Shown here: positions 8,384 through 17,246 of the stretch, piece after piece | Position numbering within the stretch: position 1 is the stretch's first letter | How the letters are laid out: every line of letters starts with the position of its first letter | From: VXNE01 sp964518405 | GTDB lineage: Bacteria; Pseudomonadota; Gammaproteobacteria; Pseudomonadales; Azotimanducaceae | DNA: 64,000 bases | Direction of reading: 5' to 3' | Assembly: GCA_964518405.1 (NCBI GenBank) | Contig: CAZFGB010000059.1 | Coordinates: 1 to 64,000, forward strand | The notes under the pieces: model-generated | What the model saw: only the letters and a program-made list of their open reading frames with translations | The model's database searches: none | Told to the model about the DNA's origin: nothing | Made by a program: the position numbers and the translations under genes

Positions 8384-9226
8384 ATGCCGCAGGATCAATT
8401 CGCCACCGTATCCACGTCCACCGGTTTGCTGCAACTGGCCTACCAGTCGTTCGGGAATCGCGATGATCCCGTGTTCCTGTTGCTCACCGGCTGGTTCTCG
8501 GACCTGACGCTTTGGCCGAGGGGGTTCTGTGAAGTCCTTGCCAGTCGCGGGTTCCGCGTGATCCGCTACGACCATCGCGATGCGGGCCTGAGTACCCGGA
8601 CCGATATCGATGTCCCCGATCCCGACAACCCTCCCTACACCATGTCCGACCTCGCAGCGGATGCGGTGGGATTGCTCGACGCACTTGGCATAGAGAAGGC
8701 GCACGTGGCGGGATTCGCCTTTGGCGCCACCATCTCCCACCTGGTTGCCATCGAACATCCGGATCGGGTGCTGTCGCTCGTGTCACTCGCCACGACAACC
8801 GGCAGACGTTCAGGTCCGCGACGGCCGCGAAGAGCCATGCCGGCCTTCCCAACGGATCCGGAGGGGCTCAGCCGGCTGCACAAGGAGCGATTTGCCGATA
8901 TGGCGAGGGAGAGTTTCGACGAAGAGGACTACGAGGCTCGCCGCAGGGAGTCCGCCGAGCGGGGTGCGTTGCTCGCAAGGGGAGATATTCAGAGCGCTGT
9001 CATGCCGACGGCCGGCGATCGGACCGAGCGTCTCGGGCAGGTCAAGGTTCCGGTGCTCGTCGTGCATCCGGCAAAGGACCCCCTGGTTTCCCTTGACGTG
9101 TCGAAGTTTCACGTCGGGTGTTTCCCGGATGGGAAGCTCCTGGTTCTGGACGGCATTGGCCACGGCGTGCTGCCCGAGCGCCACTGGGTGAGGATGGCGG
9201 ACGCGATGCGGGGCCGAACGCGGTAG
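8384..9226 (+). CDS. Alpha/beta hydrolase fold protein lacking the nucleophilic serine
   Basis: The 280-residue protein aligns with a common alpha/beta hydrolase group that starts with a YQSFG strand and has RYDHRDAGLST. The nucleophile elbow reads AGFAFGA, with Ala112 where Ser is expected (codon GCC, one base from TCC). The acid (VHPAKDPL) and the His (DGIGHGVLP) are still in place. It may therefore be a non-hydrolytic member, or a recently inactivated enzyme. It follows the aldo/keto reductase by 21 bp. Confidence 0.8.
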   Translation: MPQDQFATVSTSTGLLQLAYQSFGNRDDPVFLLLTGWFSDLTLWPRGFCEVLASRGFRVIRYDHRDAGLSTRTDIDVPDPDNPPYTMSDLAADAVGLLDALGIEKAHVAGFAFGATISHLVAIEHPDRVLSLVSLATTTGRRSGPRRPRRAMPAFPTDPEGLSRLHKERFADMARESFDEEDYEARRRESAERGALLARGDIQSAVMPTAGDRTERLGQVKVPVLVVHPAKDPLVSLDVSKFHVGCFPDGKLLVLDGIGHGVLPERHWVRMADAMRGRTR

Positions 9227-9232
9227 ACAGCG

Positions 9233-9718
9233 CTAAATGTCGCCCTGGAGCTTCCTGTAATGGTCGACGACAGCGGGGTGAACGAACCCTGATATGTCGC
9301 CGTGGAGCGCGGCGATCTCGCGCACCAGCGAGGAGGATACGAACGAGCTTTCGAGCGACGGCGGCAGGAACACGTACTCGATGGAATCGTCCATGGAGCG
9401 GTTCATTTCCGCCATTTGAAACTCGTACTCGAAATCGGCCATCGTGCGCAGGCCTCGCAGGATGAATATCGTCCCCTTCGTGTGGACGTAGTCGACAAGC
9501 AGCGTGTTGAACCCTTCGACCTCGATGCGGTTACCGAACTCGGCAAGCACTTCCCGGCAAAGCTCGACCCGTTCTGCAAGGTGGACTGCGGGATCCTTTT
9601 GCGCCGATGTTCCAATGGCGACCACGACGCGGTCGAAGAGCTTCAGTGCACGCCTGACGAGGTCGGTGTGTCCGTTGGTGATCGGATTGAAGCTGCCTGG
9701 ATATACGACGGTCGTCAT
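9233..9718 (-). CDS. coaD: Phosphopantetheine adenylyltransferase
   Basis: CoaD transfers AMP from ATP to 4'-phosphopantetheine in coenzyme A synthesis. The 161 residues match the normal length. Visible motifs are the nucleotidyltransferase TNGH (in YPGSFNPITNGHTDL), LRGLRTMADFEYE and SSFVSSSLVREI. It is convergent with the alpha/beta hydrolase, 6 bp apart. In many gammaproteobacteria coaD lies next to rsmD and ftsY, as here. Confidence 0.97.
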   Translation of the reverse strand: MTTVVYPGSFNPITNGHTDLVRRALKLFDRVVVAIGTSAQKDPAVHLAERVELCREVLAEFGNRIEVEGFNTLLVDYVHTKGTIFILRGLRTMADFEYEFQMAEMNRSMDDSIEYVFLPPSLESSFVSSSLVREIAALHGDISGFVHPAVVDHYRKLQGDI

Positions 9719-9856
9719 GGAACCTTCAGCCGGGGAGCGCGAATGAACAGCCCATTGCGGCGACGTTCATCGTCGCTGCGCGCGGGTGTCTAACGCTTTC
9801 ATCCTAGCAAACTGTCGGGCTTGCCGCTTAAGCGTCAAGTCCGTCCGGATGATAGG

Positions 9857-9919
9857 CAGGCTTGGGCGGGGGTGAAACACGGCACAGGCGAGGCCGTGAC
9901 GGATTTCATGGCACTAGCC
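9857..9919 (-). repeat. Dispersed repeat family 1, copy A
   Basis: This stretch, overlapping the rsmD stop codon, closely matches 26077-26139 over about 63 bp with small gaps: both contain GGTGAAACACGGC and, 15-20 bp on, CGTGACGGATT(T/C)CATGGC. Read on the minus strand it starts right after the rsmD stop and includes CACGGC, a 9-nt loop and GCCGTG, so it can form a hairpin. It is probably a REP-like intergenic repeat. Confidence 0.55.
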
Positions 9920-10480
9920 CAAACGGTTCGGGCGCACCAACCGAAAGCGGCAGTCGCCGGCGCGGGACTGCTTGATCGTGGTCCAGCCGGGAGCCTCCGT
10001 GACGGCCCGCGTCTCCACGTACACGGTAGTTTCGTGTTGGCGCACCAGGGCAAGAACCTCATCCGCCAGCGACCGCTTTGGCGCAGCCCGCGTTAGATGC
10101 GGAGGTTCGAACGGTGGGTCGACGAAGACGATGTTCCAGTGCCACGCCGATTGCCGGCGCAACCAGGGCAATGCGGAGACGTTGTGAATCTCGCACGAGG
10201 CACCCAGGCGTTGCGCTTGTGCCCGCAACAGGTTCGCCGTCCGTCGGTCGTGCTCGACAAGCGTCGCGGACGCAGCACCCCGCGACAACGCCTCGAATGC
10301 AAGCGCGCCGGTTCCCGCAAACAGGTCCAGCACGCGGGCACCTTCTACATCGGCGCCGAGCCAGTTGAAGAGAGTCTCGCGAACGCGGTCCATCGTTGGC
10401 CTGAGATTCGGGCGTTGGACGACTTCGAGCTTTCGCCCTTTCCACTTACCGCCGATAATGCGTACCGTTCTTCTCGCCAT
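9914..10480 (-). CDS. rsmD: 16S rRNA (guanine966-N2)-methyltransferase
   Basis: RsmD methylates G966 in the small subunit. The start at 10480 gives MARRTVRIIGGKWKGRKL, the normal N-terminus; the longer open frame upstream runs antisense to ftsY and is not used. Motifs: RPTMDRVRETLFNWL, the SAM motif DLFAGTG at residues 52-58, and the catalytic DPPF at 121-124. The 188-residue length is typical. The gene is divergent from ftsY, 49 bp away, an arrangement common in gammaproteobacteria. Confidence 0.96.
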   Translation of the reverse strand: MARRTVRIIGGKWKGRKLEVVQRPNLRPTMDRVRETLFNWLGADVEGARVLDLFAGTGALAFEALSRGAASATLVEHDRRTANLLRAQAQRLGASCEIHNVSALPWLRRQSAWHWNIVFVDPPFEPPHLTRAAPKRSLADEVLALVRQHETTVYVETRAVTEAPGWTTIKQSRAGDCRFRLVRPNRLG

Positions 10481-10529
10481 GATCGGCGCCGTTCGGAATC
10501 CAGCCGCCGACTGAATATATGAGTTTGCG

Positions 10530-11534
10530 TTGAACGAAGATAGTCGACCGGGTGTTTGGCACCGCCTCAACCGGACGCGGGACCGCCTCGCGCAGCTCGC
10601 GGGTGACCTGTTGCTCGGCGAGCGGGTGATCGATGAGGACGCGCTGGAAGAACTCGAAACCGCACTGCTTGGCACCGATGCGGGCGTGGATGCGACGACG
10701 CAGATCGTCGAGGCGATCGCGCAACGGGTGTCGCGCAGGGAGCTTTCCGATGCCGGCGCATTGCGTCGCGCGCTGCGTGAACAACTGGAGGAGATGCTTG
10801 CGCCCATGACGAGATCGTTCCGGATCGATGCGTCGCGCCGGCCGTTCGTGGTCCTGATGGTCGGCGTCAACGGCGCGGGCAAGACGACGACGATCGGAAA
10901 GCTCGCCAGGCAACTTCGCGCCCAGGGGCATTCGGTCCTGCTGGCGGCGGGCGATACCTTCCGCGCCGCTGCGGTGGAGCAGCTCGTCGAATGGGGTCGG
11001 CGCAACGAAGTGCCGGTGATCGCCCAAGAACGGGGCGCCGATAGCGCATCCGTGATCTTCGATGCGATCGAGGCGGCCCGCGCCCGCGGAATCGATGTTG
11101 TGCTTGCGGACACGGCTGGCCGCTTGCAGGCGAAGACCAACCTGATGGACGAGCTTGCCAAGGTCAAGCGCATCGTTGCGCGGTTCGACTCCGCCGCGCC
11201 CCACGAAGTGATCCTCGTGCTCGATGCCGGAATCGGGCAGAACGCGCTCAGCCAGGTGGCGCAGTTCGATGAAACGGTGGGGCTGACCGGCCTGATCGTG
11301 GCAAAACTCGACGGGTCGGCGCGTGCCGGAATATTGTTCGCCATCGCCGCGCGGGGCGCGGGTCCCAACGCCGCAGGAAACGATGCGGGAAAAGATGCGG
11401 GAAAAGAAGCACTGCCGGTCTATTTCATCGGCGTCGGCGAGCGGGTGGAGGACCTGAGGCCCTTCGATGCGCGGGAGTTCGTCGATGCCCTGTTGGAAAA
11501 TGGGGAGGACTCACCGGAGCGCGCACATGGGTAG
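10530..11534 (+). CDS. ftsY: Signal recognition particle receptor FtsY
   Basis: FtsY docks the SRP-ribosome complex at the membrane. Residues 15-90 are the N-domain helices and 105-320 the SRP GTPase G domain: GVNGAGKTT (112-120), DTFRAAAVEQL (142-152), DTAGR (194-198) and AKLDG (258-262). The acidic A domain of E. coli FtsY is absent. The start is TTG at 10530, since the only nearby ATG (10519) is followed by a stop; no good Shine-Dalgarno is visible. Residues 276-294 are a low-complexity insertion encoded by 12-bp tandem repeats, placed between the AKLDG region and the last strand. The gene overlaps ftsE by 8 bp. Confidence 0.96.
   Translation: MNEDSRPGVWHRLNRTRDRLAQLAGDLLLGERVIDEDALEELETALLGTDAGVDATTQIVEAIAQRVSRRELSDAGALRRALREQLEEMLAPMTRSFRIDASRRPFVVLMVGVNGAGKTTTIGKLARQLRAQGHSVLLAAGDTFRAAAVEQLVEWGRRNEVPVIAQERGADSASVIFDAIEAARARGIDVVLADTAGRLQAKTNLMDELAKVKRIVARFDSAAPHEVILVLDAGIGQNALSQVAQFDETVGLTGLIVAKLDGSARAGILFAIAARGAGPNAAGNDAGKDAGKEALPVYFIGVGERVEDLRPFDAREFVDALLENGEDSPERAHG
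11370..11405 (+). repeat. Three 12-bp tandem repeats inside ftsY
   Basis: One degenerate unit (11370-11381) is followed by two identical copies of GATGCGGGAAAA (11382-11393 and 11394-11405). The 12-bp period keeps the frame and encodes AAGN, DAGK, DAGK. Such a repeat can gain or lose units by slippage and explains the extra residues in the FtsY G domain. Confidence 0.9.
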
Positions 11535-12204
11535 CATCGCCCTGCACGACGTCACGAAGCGGTTCGACAATGGACAGGAAGCCCTGCGCAACGTGTCTCT
11601 CACGTTCGAGGAGGGCTCGATGGCGTTTCTCACCGGGCACTCGGGCGCGGGCAAGACCACGTTCCTCAAACTCCTGTTGCGGTTGCAGCTTCCGACGCGG
11701 GGACAGATCGTCGTCAATGGCGTCAACATCTGCCAACTTCCGAGGCGCCGGGTTTCGCGCTATCGGCAGCACCTCGGAGCGGTGTTTCAGAATCATCATC
11801 TGCTTCCCGATCGCACGGTGCTCGAGAACGTCGCCTTGCCTCTCCTGGTCACCAGCATGCGTTCGAGGGACATCGCCAAGCGGGTCCGCGCCGCGCTGTC
11901 GATGTTGGGTCTCCTGTCCAAGGAGCATTACTATCCGAATCACCTGTCGGCGGGCGAACAGCAGCGGGTGGGTATCGCGCGGGCCGTGGTCAACCGTCCC
12001 AACCTGATTCTTGCCGACGAGCCGACCGGCAACCTCGACCCCGAGTTGTCGCGCGATGTCATGGGGTTGTTCGTGAACTTCCGGCGCATCGGGGCGATCG
12101 TGATCGTCGCGAGTCATGACCACGCGCTCATCGAGTCGATGGGCATGCGCGTCATCGAACTCGATCACGGCCGCGTCATTCGGGACGAGCTCCCTGCCGC
12201 ATGA
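11527..12204 (+). CDS. ftsE: Cell division ATP-binding protein FtsE
   Basis: FtsE is the ATPase of the FtsEX complex, which controls septal peptidoglycan hydrolases. The start at 11527 gives MGSIALHDVTKRF, the family N-terminus. Motifs: Walker A GHSGAGKTT (37-45), signature LSAGEQQRV (usually LSGGEQQRV), Walker B LILADEPTGNLDPE. The 225 residues are normal. It overlaps ftsY by 8 bp and ftsX by 4 bp, so the three genes form one operon. Confidence 0.97.
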   Translation: MGSIALHDVTKRFDNGQEALRNVSLTFEEGSMAFLTGHSGAGKTTFLKLLLRLQLPTRGQIVVNGVNICQLPRRRVSRYRQHLGAVFQNHHLLPDRTVLENVALPLLVTSMRSRDIAKRVRAALSMLGLLSKEHYYPNHLSAGEQQRVGIARAVVNRPNLILADEPTGNLDPELSRDVMGLFVNFRRIGAIVIVASHDHALIESMGMRVIELDHGRVIRDELPAA

Positions 12205-13175
12205 CCGTCGAACGTAGATCTCGAGATCCCTGGCCGCCGGTGGAACGGCCACCGTTCGCCGCCATACGTGACCATTGGCGCGTTTGCCGCGACTGCTTCG
12301 CGGTCGCCTGTCGTCGCTTCGGGTCAAGTCTGCTGGTATGGCTTCTTATCGGAATGTCGCTGGCGTTGCCTGCCGCGTTGTACATCCTGGAAAGAAGCCT
12401 CGCGGCCGCGGCCGCCCAGTGGGACGGACGTCCGGGTTTCACGGTCTATCTTCAAACCGGGACGGATATTGGCGTGGCGCGAGCGCTGGCTGCCCGGCTC
12501 GAAGCGAGGCCGGAGGTCGAAAGAGCGCGGGTCATTACGCCGGAACAGGCATTGGAGGAGTTCGGCGAAGGCCTCGCGATCGCCGACGCGCTGGAAGTTC
12601 TCGGAGAGAATCCGTTGCCGGCCTCGGTGACGGCGACGGTGGCCGACGGCGTGGCGGAGGCGGAGTTGCGGCGCCTCATCGACGAGCAGCGCGCGGGCGA
12701 ACATGTCGACGAAGTCGCCATGGAGAAGGCGTGGCTTGAGCGGATGGCCGCTATTTCCGCTGTCGTCGGACGGGTCGGCTGGATGCTCGCCGGGATATTC
12801 GGACTCGGCGCCGCGCTGGTTACGGCGTCTTCCGTTCGCCTCGTCATAGAATCCCGGCTGGAAGAACTCGGCATGCAGAAACTCGTTGGCGGTACGGATG
12901 CGTTCGTAAGAAGACCGTTTCTGTACTACGGCCTGTTCTATGGCGCGGGAGGCGGCGTTGTGGCGGCGATGCTGGTCGCGGGATCGATGCTCGCGCTCGA
13001 GGCACCGCTCGAGGCACTGTTCGAGAGCTACGGCGAACGTCTCGAAGAACGTCTCGCAATCCACCGTATCGATGAGTCGCTCGTGGGCGCCCTGATCGGC
13101 GCCGGCGGACTGCTCGGGGTGTGCGGTGCGTTGATCGCGTCCAATCGGCGCCTCAAGCAAGTCGACGTGGACTGA
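12201..13175 (+). CDS. ftsX: Cell division permease-like protein FtsX
   Basis: FtsX is the membrane partner of FtsE. The 324-residue protein has a cytoplasmic N-terminus, a first membrane segment near residues 50-70, a periplasmic domain (about 75-190) and a C-terminal FtsX domain with three further membrane segments. The ATGA overlap with ftsE shows translational coupling. It ends 17 bp before the next ABC ATPase, where rpoH is usually found. Confidence 0.95.
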   Translation: MTVERRSRDPWPPVERPPFAAIRDHWRVCRDCFAVACRRFGSSLLVWLLIGMSLALPAALYILERSLAAAAAQWDGRPGFTVYLQTGTDIGVARALAARLEARPEVERARVITPEQALEEFGEGLAIADALEVLGENPLPASVTATVADGVAEAELRRLIDEQRAGEHVDEVAMEKAWLERMAAISAVVGRVGWMLAGIFGLGAALVTASSVRLVIESRLEELGMQKLVGGTDAFVRRPFLYYGLFYGAGGGVVAAMLVAGSMLALEAPLEALFESYGERLEERLAIHRIDESLVGALIGAGGLLGVCGALIASNRRLKQVDVD

Positions 13176-13192
13176 ACGGAGGCGCAAGCCTG

Positions 13193-13885
<693 letters not shown>

Positions 13886-13894
13886 AGCTGGATG

Positions 13895-14449
13895 CTAGTC
13901 GAACGGGCTCACCAGTTGCGAGAGCGTCGGATGTTCGCGATCTTTGTCCGATAGAATCGCGCCGGTTTCCGGGGTTGGCCAGCGGATGCGGAGGGCGGGA
14001 TCGTTCCACAGGAGTCCGCGGTCGTGCTCCGGCGCGTAGTAGTCGCTGACCTTGTACATGACCTCGGTGTCGGGCGCGAGCGTCATGAACCCGTGACCGA
14101 AACCCACCGGCACCCAGATCTGGTTCCAGTCCTCCGCCGACAGCGTTGCGCTTACGTGCCGGCCATAGGTCGGCGAGCCGCGCCGCAGGTCCACCGCGAC
14201 ATCGAAGATCGAACCGCGCAGCACCCGGACAAGCTTGGCTTGCGCAAAGGGCGGCGCCTGGAAATGCAGTCCCCTGACGGTACCCGCGTCGGCCGAGCGC
14301 GAGGCGTTGTCCTGGACGAAATCCACCGAGATCCCGCCGTCCAGCAGCGTTCGCTTGTTGTAGACCTCGGAGAAGTAGCCTCGATGGTCGCCATGCTTTG
14401 TCGGCGTGAGGAGCTTGACGTCGGGAATTTCAAGGTGTTCGATTTGCAT
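13895..14449 (-). CDS. rfbC: dTDP-4-dehydrorhamnose 3,5-epimerase
   Basis: RfbC epimerises dTDP-4-keto-6-deoxyglucose in dTDP-L-rhamnose synthesis. The 184-residue cupin has His62 in RGLHFQ and Tyr132 in MYKVSDYY, the expected catalytic pair, plus GYFSEVYN and the C-terminal GLLWNDPALRIRWP. None of the partner genes rfbA, rfbB or rfbD is in the window. It lies alone on the minus strand between the orphan ABC ATPase and rpoH. Confidence 0.95.
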   Translation of the reverse strand: MQIEHLEIPDVKLLTPTKHGDHRGYFSEVYNKRTLLDGGISVDFVQDNASRSADAGTVRGLHFQAPPFAQAKLVRVLRGSIFDVAVDLRRGSPTYGRHVSATLSAEDWNQIWVPVGFGHGFMTLAPDTEVMYKVSDYYAPEHDRGLLWNDPALRIRWPTPETGAILSDKDREHPTLSQLVSPFD

Positions 14450-14532
14450 ATTGTCGGAATTTAAGCCAATTCAGGGATATAGGCGAGAAGAAGCCGCTTG
14501 GGGACGACCACATGATGAACCTTTTTGCGGAA

Positions 14533-14562
14533 TTGGCACTCTAAAGGGGAGAGTGCTAATAT
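14533..14562 (+). promoter_or_regulatory. CIRCE-like HrcA operator overlapping the rpoH sigma-70 promoter
   Basis: TTGGCACTC (14533-14541), nine bases, then GAGTGCTAA (14551-14559) match the CIRCE consensus TTAGCACTC-N9-GAGTGCTAA with one mismatch. The same bases contain a promoter: TTGGCA (14533-14538), 18 bp spacer, TAATAT (14557-14562). HrcA bound here would block the promoter. A strong Shine-Dalgarno GGAGGT (14580-14585) and the ATG at 14594 follow. Confidence 0.85.
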
Positions 14563-14593
14563 CGTCGTCCAACGTTACCGGAGGTATCAAAAG

Positions 14594-15451
14594 ATGACCG
14601 CGAACGTACTATCTCTCGATAGTCTATCGCCGGGTCGCGATCTGGATACCTATATTCAGACTGTGAACGCGTTCCCGGTGTTGAGCCCCGAGGAAGAGCG
14701 CAGGCTCGCGGAACGCTTCTACTACGAGAACGACCTCGCGGCCGCTCGCGAATTGGTGCTGTGCCACCTCCGATTCGTCATATACATGGCACGGGGTTAT
14801 TCCGGGTATGGGCTGCCCCAGGGCGACCTGATCCAGGAAGGCAACGTTGGACTCATGAAGGCGGTCAAGCGTTTCAACCCCGAGGTCGGCGTGCGGCTCG
14901 TGTCCTTCGCGGTGCACTGGATCAAGGCCGAAATGCACGAGTACATCCTGCGCAATTGGCGCATCGTCAAGGTCGCCACCACCAAGGCGCAACGCAAGCT
15001 CTTCTTCAACCTGCGCAGCGCCAAGAAGCGTCTCGGATGGTTTTCGCCGGAGGAAGTGGAAGCCGTCGCCGAGGATCTTGGGGTGAAGCCCGAAGTCGTC
15101 CTGCAGATGGAAGGCCGCATGGCGGCCCAGGACGCGGCATTCGACGGGGATGCGAGGGACGACGGCGAGGACTTTGTCGCGGCGCCGGCGCAATACCTCA
15201 CCGACGAGTCGATGAATCCCGCCGAGATCGTGGCGGAAGAAGACTGGACCGAACGCTCCATGGCGCAACTGCGGGACGCGCTTGAGCAACTCGATGAGCG
15301 CAGCCGGGAGATTCTGCGGCTGCGATGGTTGAACGAACCTAAGGTGACGCTCCAGGAACTGGCAACGCAATACGGAATCTCCGCCGAGCGCGTACGCCAG
15401 ATCGAAGCCAAGGCGATGAAGAAGCTCCGGAGTTCGCTCGCCCCCGCCTGA
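14594..15451 (+). CDS. rpoH: RNA polymerase heat-shock sigma factor sigma-32
   Basis: RpoH directs transcription of heat-shock genes. The start at 14594 follows GGAGGT by 8 bp; an earlier in-frame ATG (14525) would lie upstream of the CIRCE element and promoter. The 285 residues include region 2 (GLPQGDLIQEGNVGLMKAV), the RpoH box QRKLFFNLR (133-141) that separates sigma-32 from other group 3 factors, and region 4.2 (YGISAERVRQIEAKA). It is usually next to ftsX; here two genes intervene. The 5' leader would be only about 25 nt, too short for an E. coli-type RNA thermometer, so control probably lies at the operator. Confidence 0.97.
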   Translation: MTANVLSLDSLSPGRDLDTYIQTVNAFPVLSPEEERRLAERFYYENDLAAARELVLCHLRFVIYMARGYSGYGLPQGDLIQEGNVGLMKAVKRFNPEVGVRLVSFAVHWIKAEMHEYILRNWRIVKVATTKAQRKLFFNLRSAKKRLGWFSPEEVEAVAEDLGVKPEVVLQMEGRMAAQDAAFDGDARDDGEDFVAAPAQYLTDESMNPAEIVAEEDWTERSMAQLRDALEQLDERSREILRLRWLNEPKVTLQELATQYGISAERVRQIEAKAMKKLRSSLAPA

Positions 15452-15474
15452 ATCCGGCGCCCAAGATCGACAAG

Positions 15475-16149
15475 ATGAAGCCGAATCGCGGGGACTCCGC
15501 TCCGCGTTCGTGGCTGGCGCGGGTCTACGCCGGGCGAAGGGGCCGCCCCACCAAGGCCCAGGCGCGGGCGCTGGTCGACCACGGAAGTCGCTACCGGATG
15601 ACAGCGTTCGAAGCCTCCGACCGGCCCGTCATGGTCGAGGTAGGTTTCGGCATGGGCCATGCGCTCGCCCATTTTGCCGGCGGGCACCGGGACTGGACTT
15701 GCATCGGTATCGAGTTGTACCGGCCGGGCATCGGGTCGCTGATCCTGCAATGCGAATCGCTTGGGCTCGACAACGTGCGGATCGTCGAGGGCGATGCGGT
15801 CACGGCGTTGGCGCGATGGCCATCTGCGAGCGTTCGCCTCGCGGCCGTCTATTTTCCCGATCCATGGCCGAAACGCAGGCATGGCAAACGCCGCCTCATC
15901 CAGCCGCCTTTCCTCGGCGAGGTGGCGCGTTTGCTGGAGCCGGGGGGCAGGCTGCTGATGGCGACGGACTGGGCGCCTTACGCCAGGTCGATGCTCGCGA
16001 CCGCGGATGCGGAACCGGCGCTCGCCAACGAGGCGGACCCCGGCAACTTCTCCGAACGTCCGACCGAGCGCCCCGAGACGCACTTCGAGGCCCGCGGCCG
16101 CGAATCCGGCCGAGTGATCTGGGATCTCGCCTACGCCAAGGCGCAGTGA
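15475..16149 (+). CDS. trmB: tRNA (guanine46-N7)-methyltransferase
   Basis: TrmB makes m7G46 in tRNA. The 224-residue protein has the SAM motif VEVGFGMGHAL, the GIELYRPGI strand and the diagnostic FPDPWPKRRHGKRRL. The C-terminal motif with TxxE is present (ERPETHFEARG). The gene is convergent with hemW and the two 3' ends overlap by 19 bp. The N-terminal 30 residues are basic and variable, as in the family. Confidence 0.95.
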   Translation: MKPNRGDSAPRSWLARVYAGRRGRPTKAQARALVDHGSRYRMTAFEASDRPVMVEVGFGMGHALAHFAGGHRDWTCIGIELYRPGIGSLILQCESLGLDNVRIVEGDAVTALARWPSASVRLAAVYFPDPWPKRRHGKRRLIQPPFLGEVARLLEPGGRLLMATDWAPYARSMLATADAEPALANEADPGNFSERPTERPETHFEARGRESGRVIWDLAYAKAQ

Positions 16150-17246
16150 CGGACGTCGAGGAACCGGGCGACAACCGTATCGAGGTGCAGGAAGCCGAAG
16201 TCGGTGAGACCGATTCGGTCCCGCCGCATCAATCCTTCTTCGCGCAACCGCGCGATTTCAGCCGCGATGGTCTCGATCGGCAGGCCGGTGCGCTCGCGGA
16301 ACGCGGCTTCATCGGTTCCGCGCACGAGCCGCAGGACGTTCATCATGTACTCGACGGGCAGGTCTCGCGCGTCAATGGTCGTGTCTTCCGAAGACTGGCA
16401 TTTGAGGTAGCTTCCCGGCTGCCTGGCCTTGGCGGTGCGCACGATCCCGCGCGGCAGGCTGAACTTTCCGTGGGCGCCCGCGCCGATGCCCGCATAGTCG
16501 CCGAACTTCCAGTAGTTGACGTTGTGCCGGGTCTCGGAACCGGGCCGCGCATAGGCGGACACCTCGTAGCGCATGAACCCCTGAGACTCGAGAAACGCCT
16601 GGCCCGCTTCGGCGACCTCCGCCTTTTCGTCCGGGTCGGGGAGTATCGGGGGATGGCTCGCGAACGCCGTGTTCGGTTCTATGGTGAGTTCGTACCATGA
16701 AATGTGCGTCGGCTCCATCGCGACAGCGTGTTGGAGGTCGGTGATGGCCGCCGCCGCCGTCTGTTGCGGCAGGCCGAACATCAGGTCGATGTTGAACTCA
16801 TCGAATCCCGCCTGCCGGATCGAGGCCGCCGCCGTCCTGGTCTCGTCAGCCTTGTGGATGCGCCCGAGTCGCGCGAGATTGGCATCGTCGAATGATTGCG
16901 CTCCAAGCGAGATGCGACTGATTCCGGCGGCGGCGTAATCTTCCATGGGTCCCCCGGTTTCGACCGTTCCCGGGTTCGCTTCCATCGTCACCTCCACGCC
17001 GTCGGACAGTCCGAATGCATCGAGCAGTCGCGCGAAAGCATGCGCCGGCAGCAGGCTCGGCGTTCCGCCGCCGAAGTAGACGGAGGAGATATCGAACTCC
17101 ATGCGCTCGCGTTCCCGGCCGAAGTCGGCCAGCAGGGCGTCGACGTATTCCAGCTCCGGCAGCGAAGACCTGAGTGCGTGGGAATTGAAGTCGCAGTAGG
17201 GGCACTTCCGCACGCACCACGGGATGTGCACATAGAGACCGCTCAT
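16131..17246 (-). CDS. hemW: HemW haem chaperone, radical SAM family
   Basis: HemW binds haem and inserts it in respiratory proteins; it was long misnamed as coproporphyrinogen oxidase. The N-terminal CVRKCPYCDF places the radical SAM cysteines at 11, 15 and 18, with Phe20 where HemN has a fourth Cys, the mark of HemW. YFGGGTPS and SLGAQSF follow. The 371 residues are normal. It overlaps rdgB by 4 bp at the end of the long yggS-hemW operon. Confidence 0.95.
   Translation of the reverse strand: MSGLYVHIPWCVRKCPYCDFNSHALRSSLPELEYVDALLADFGRERERMEFDISSVYFGGGTPSLLPAHAFARLLDAFGLSDGVEVTMEANPGTVETGGPMEDYAAAGISRISLGAQSFDDANLARLGRIHKADETRTAAASIRQAGFDEFNIDLMFGLPQQTAAAAITDLQHAVAMEPTHISWYELTIEPNTAFASHPPILPDPDEKAEVAEAGQAFLESQGFMRYEVSAYARPGSETRHNVNYWKFGDYAGIGAGAHGKFSLPRGIVRTAKARQPGSYLKCQSSEDTTIDARDLPVEYMMNVLRLVRGTDEAAFRERTGLPIETIAAEIARLREEGLMRRDRIGLTDFGFLHLDTVVARFLDVRHCALA

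Noticed and set aside
9914..11368. Long minus-strand frame continuing upstream of rsmD
   Set aside because: Only the last 188 codons match RsmD; the remainder is antisense to ftsY and Ser/Arg-rich, so the start at 10480 was used.
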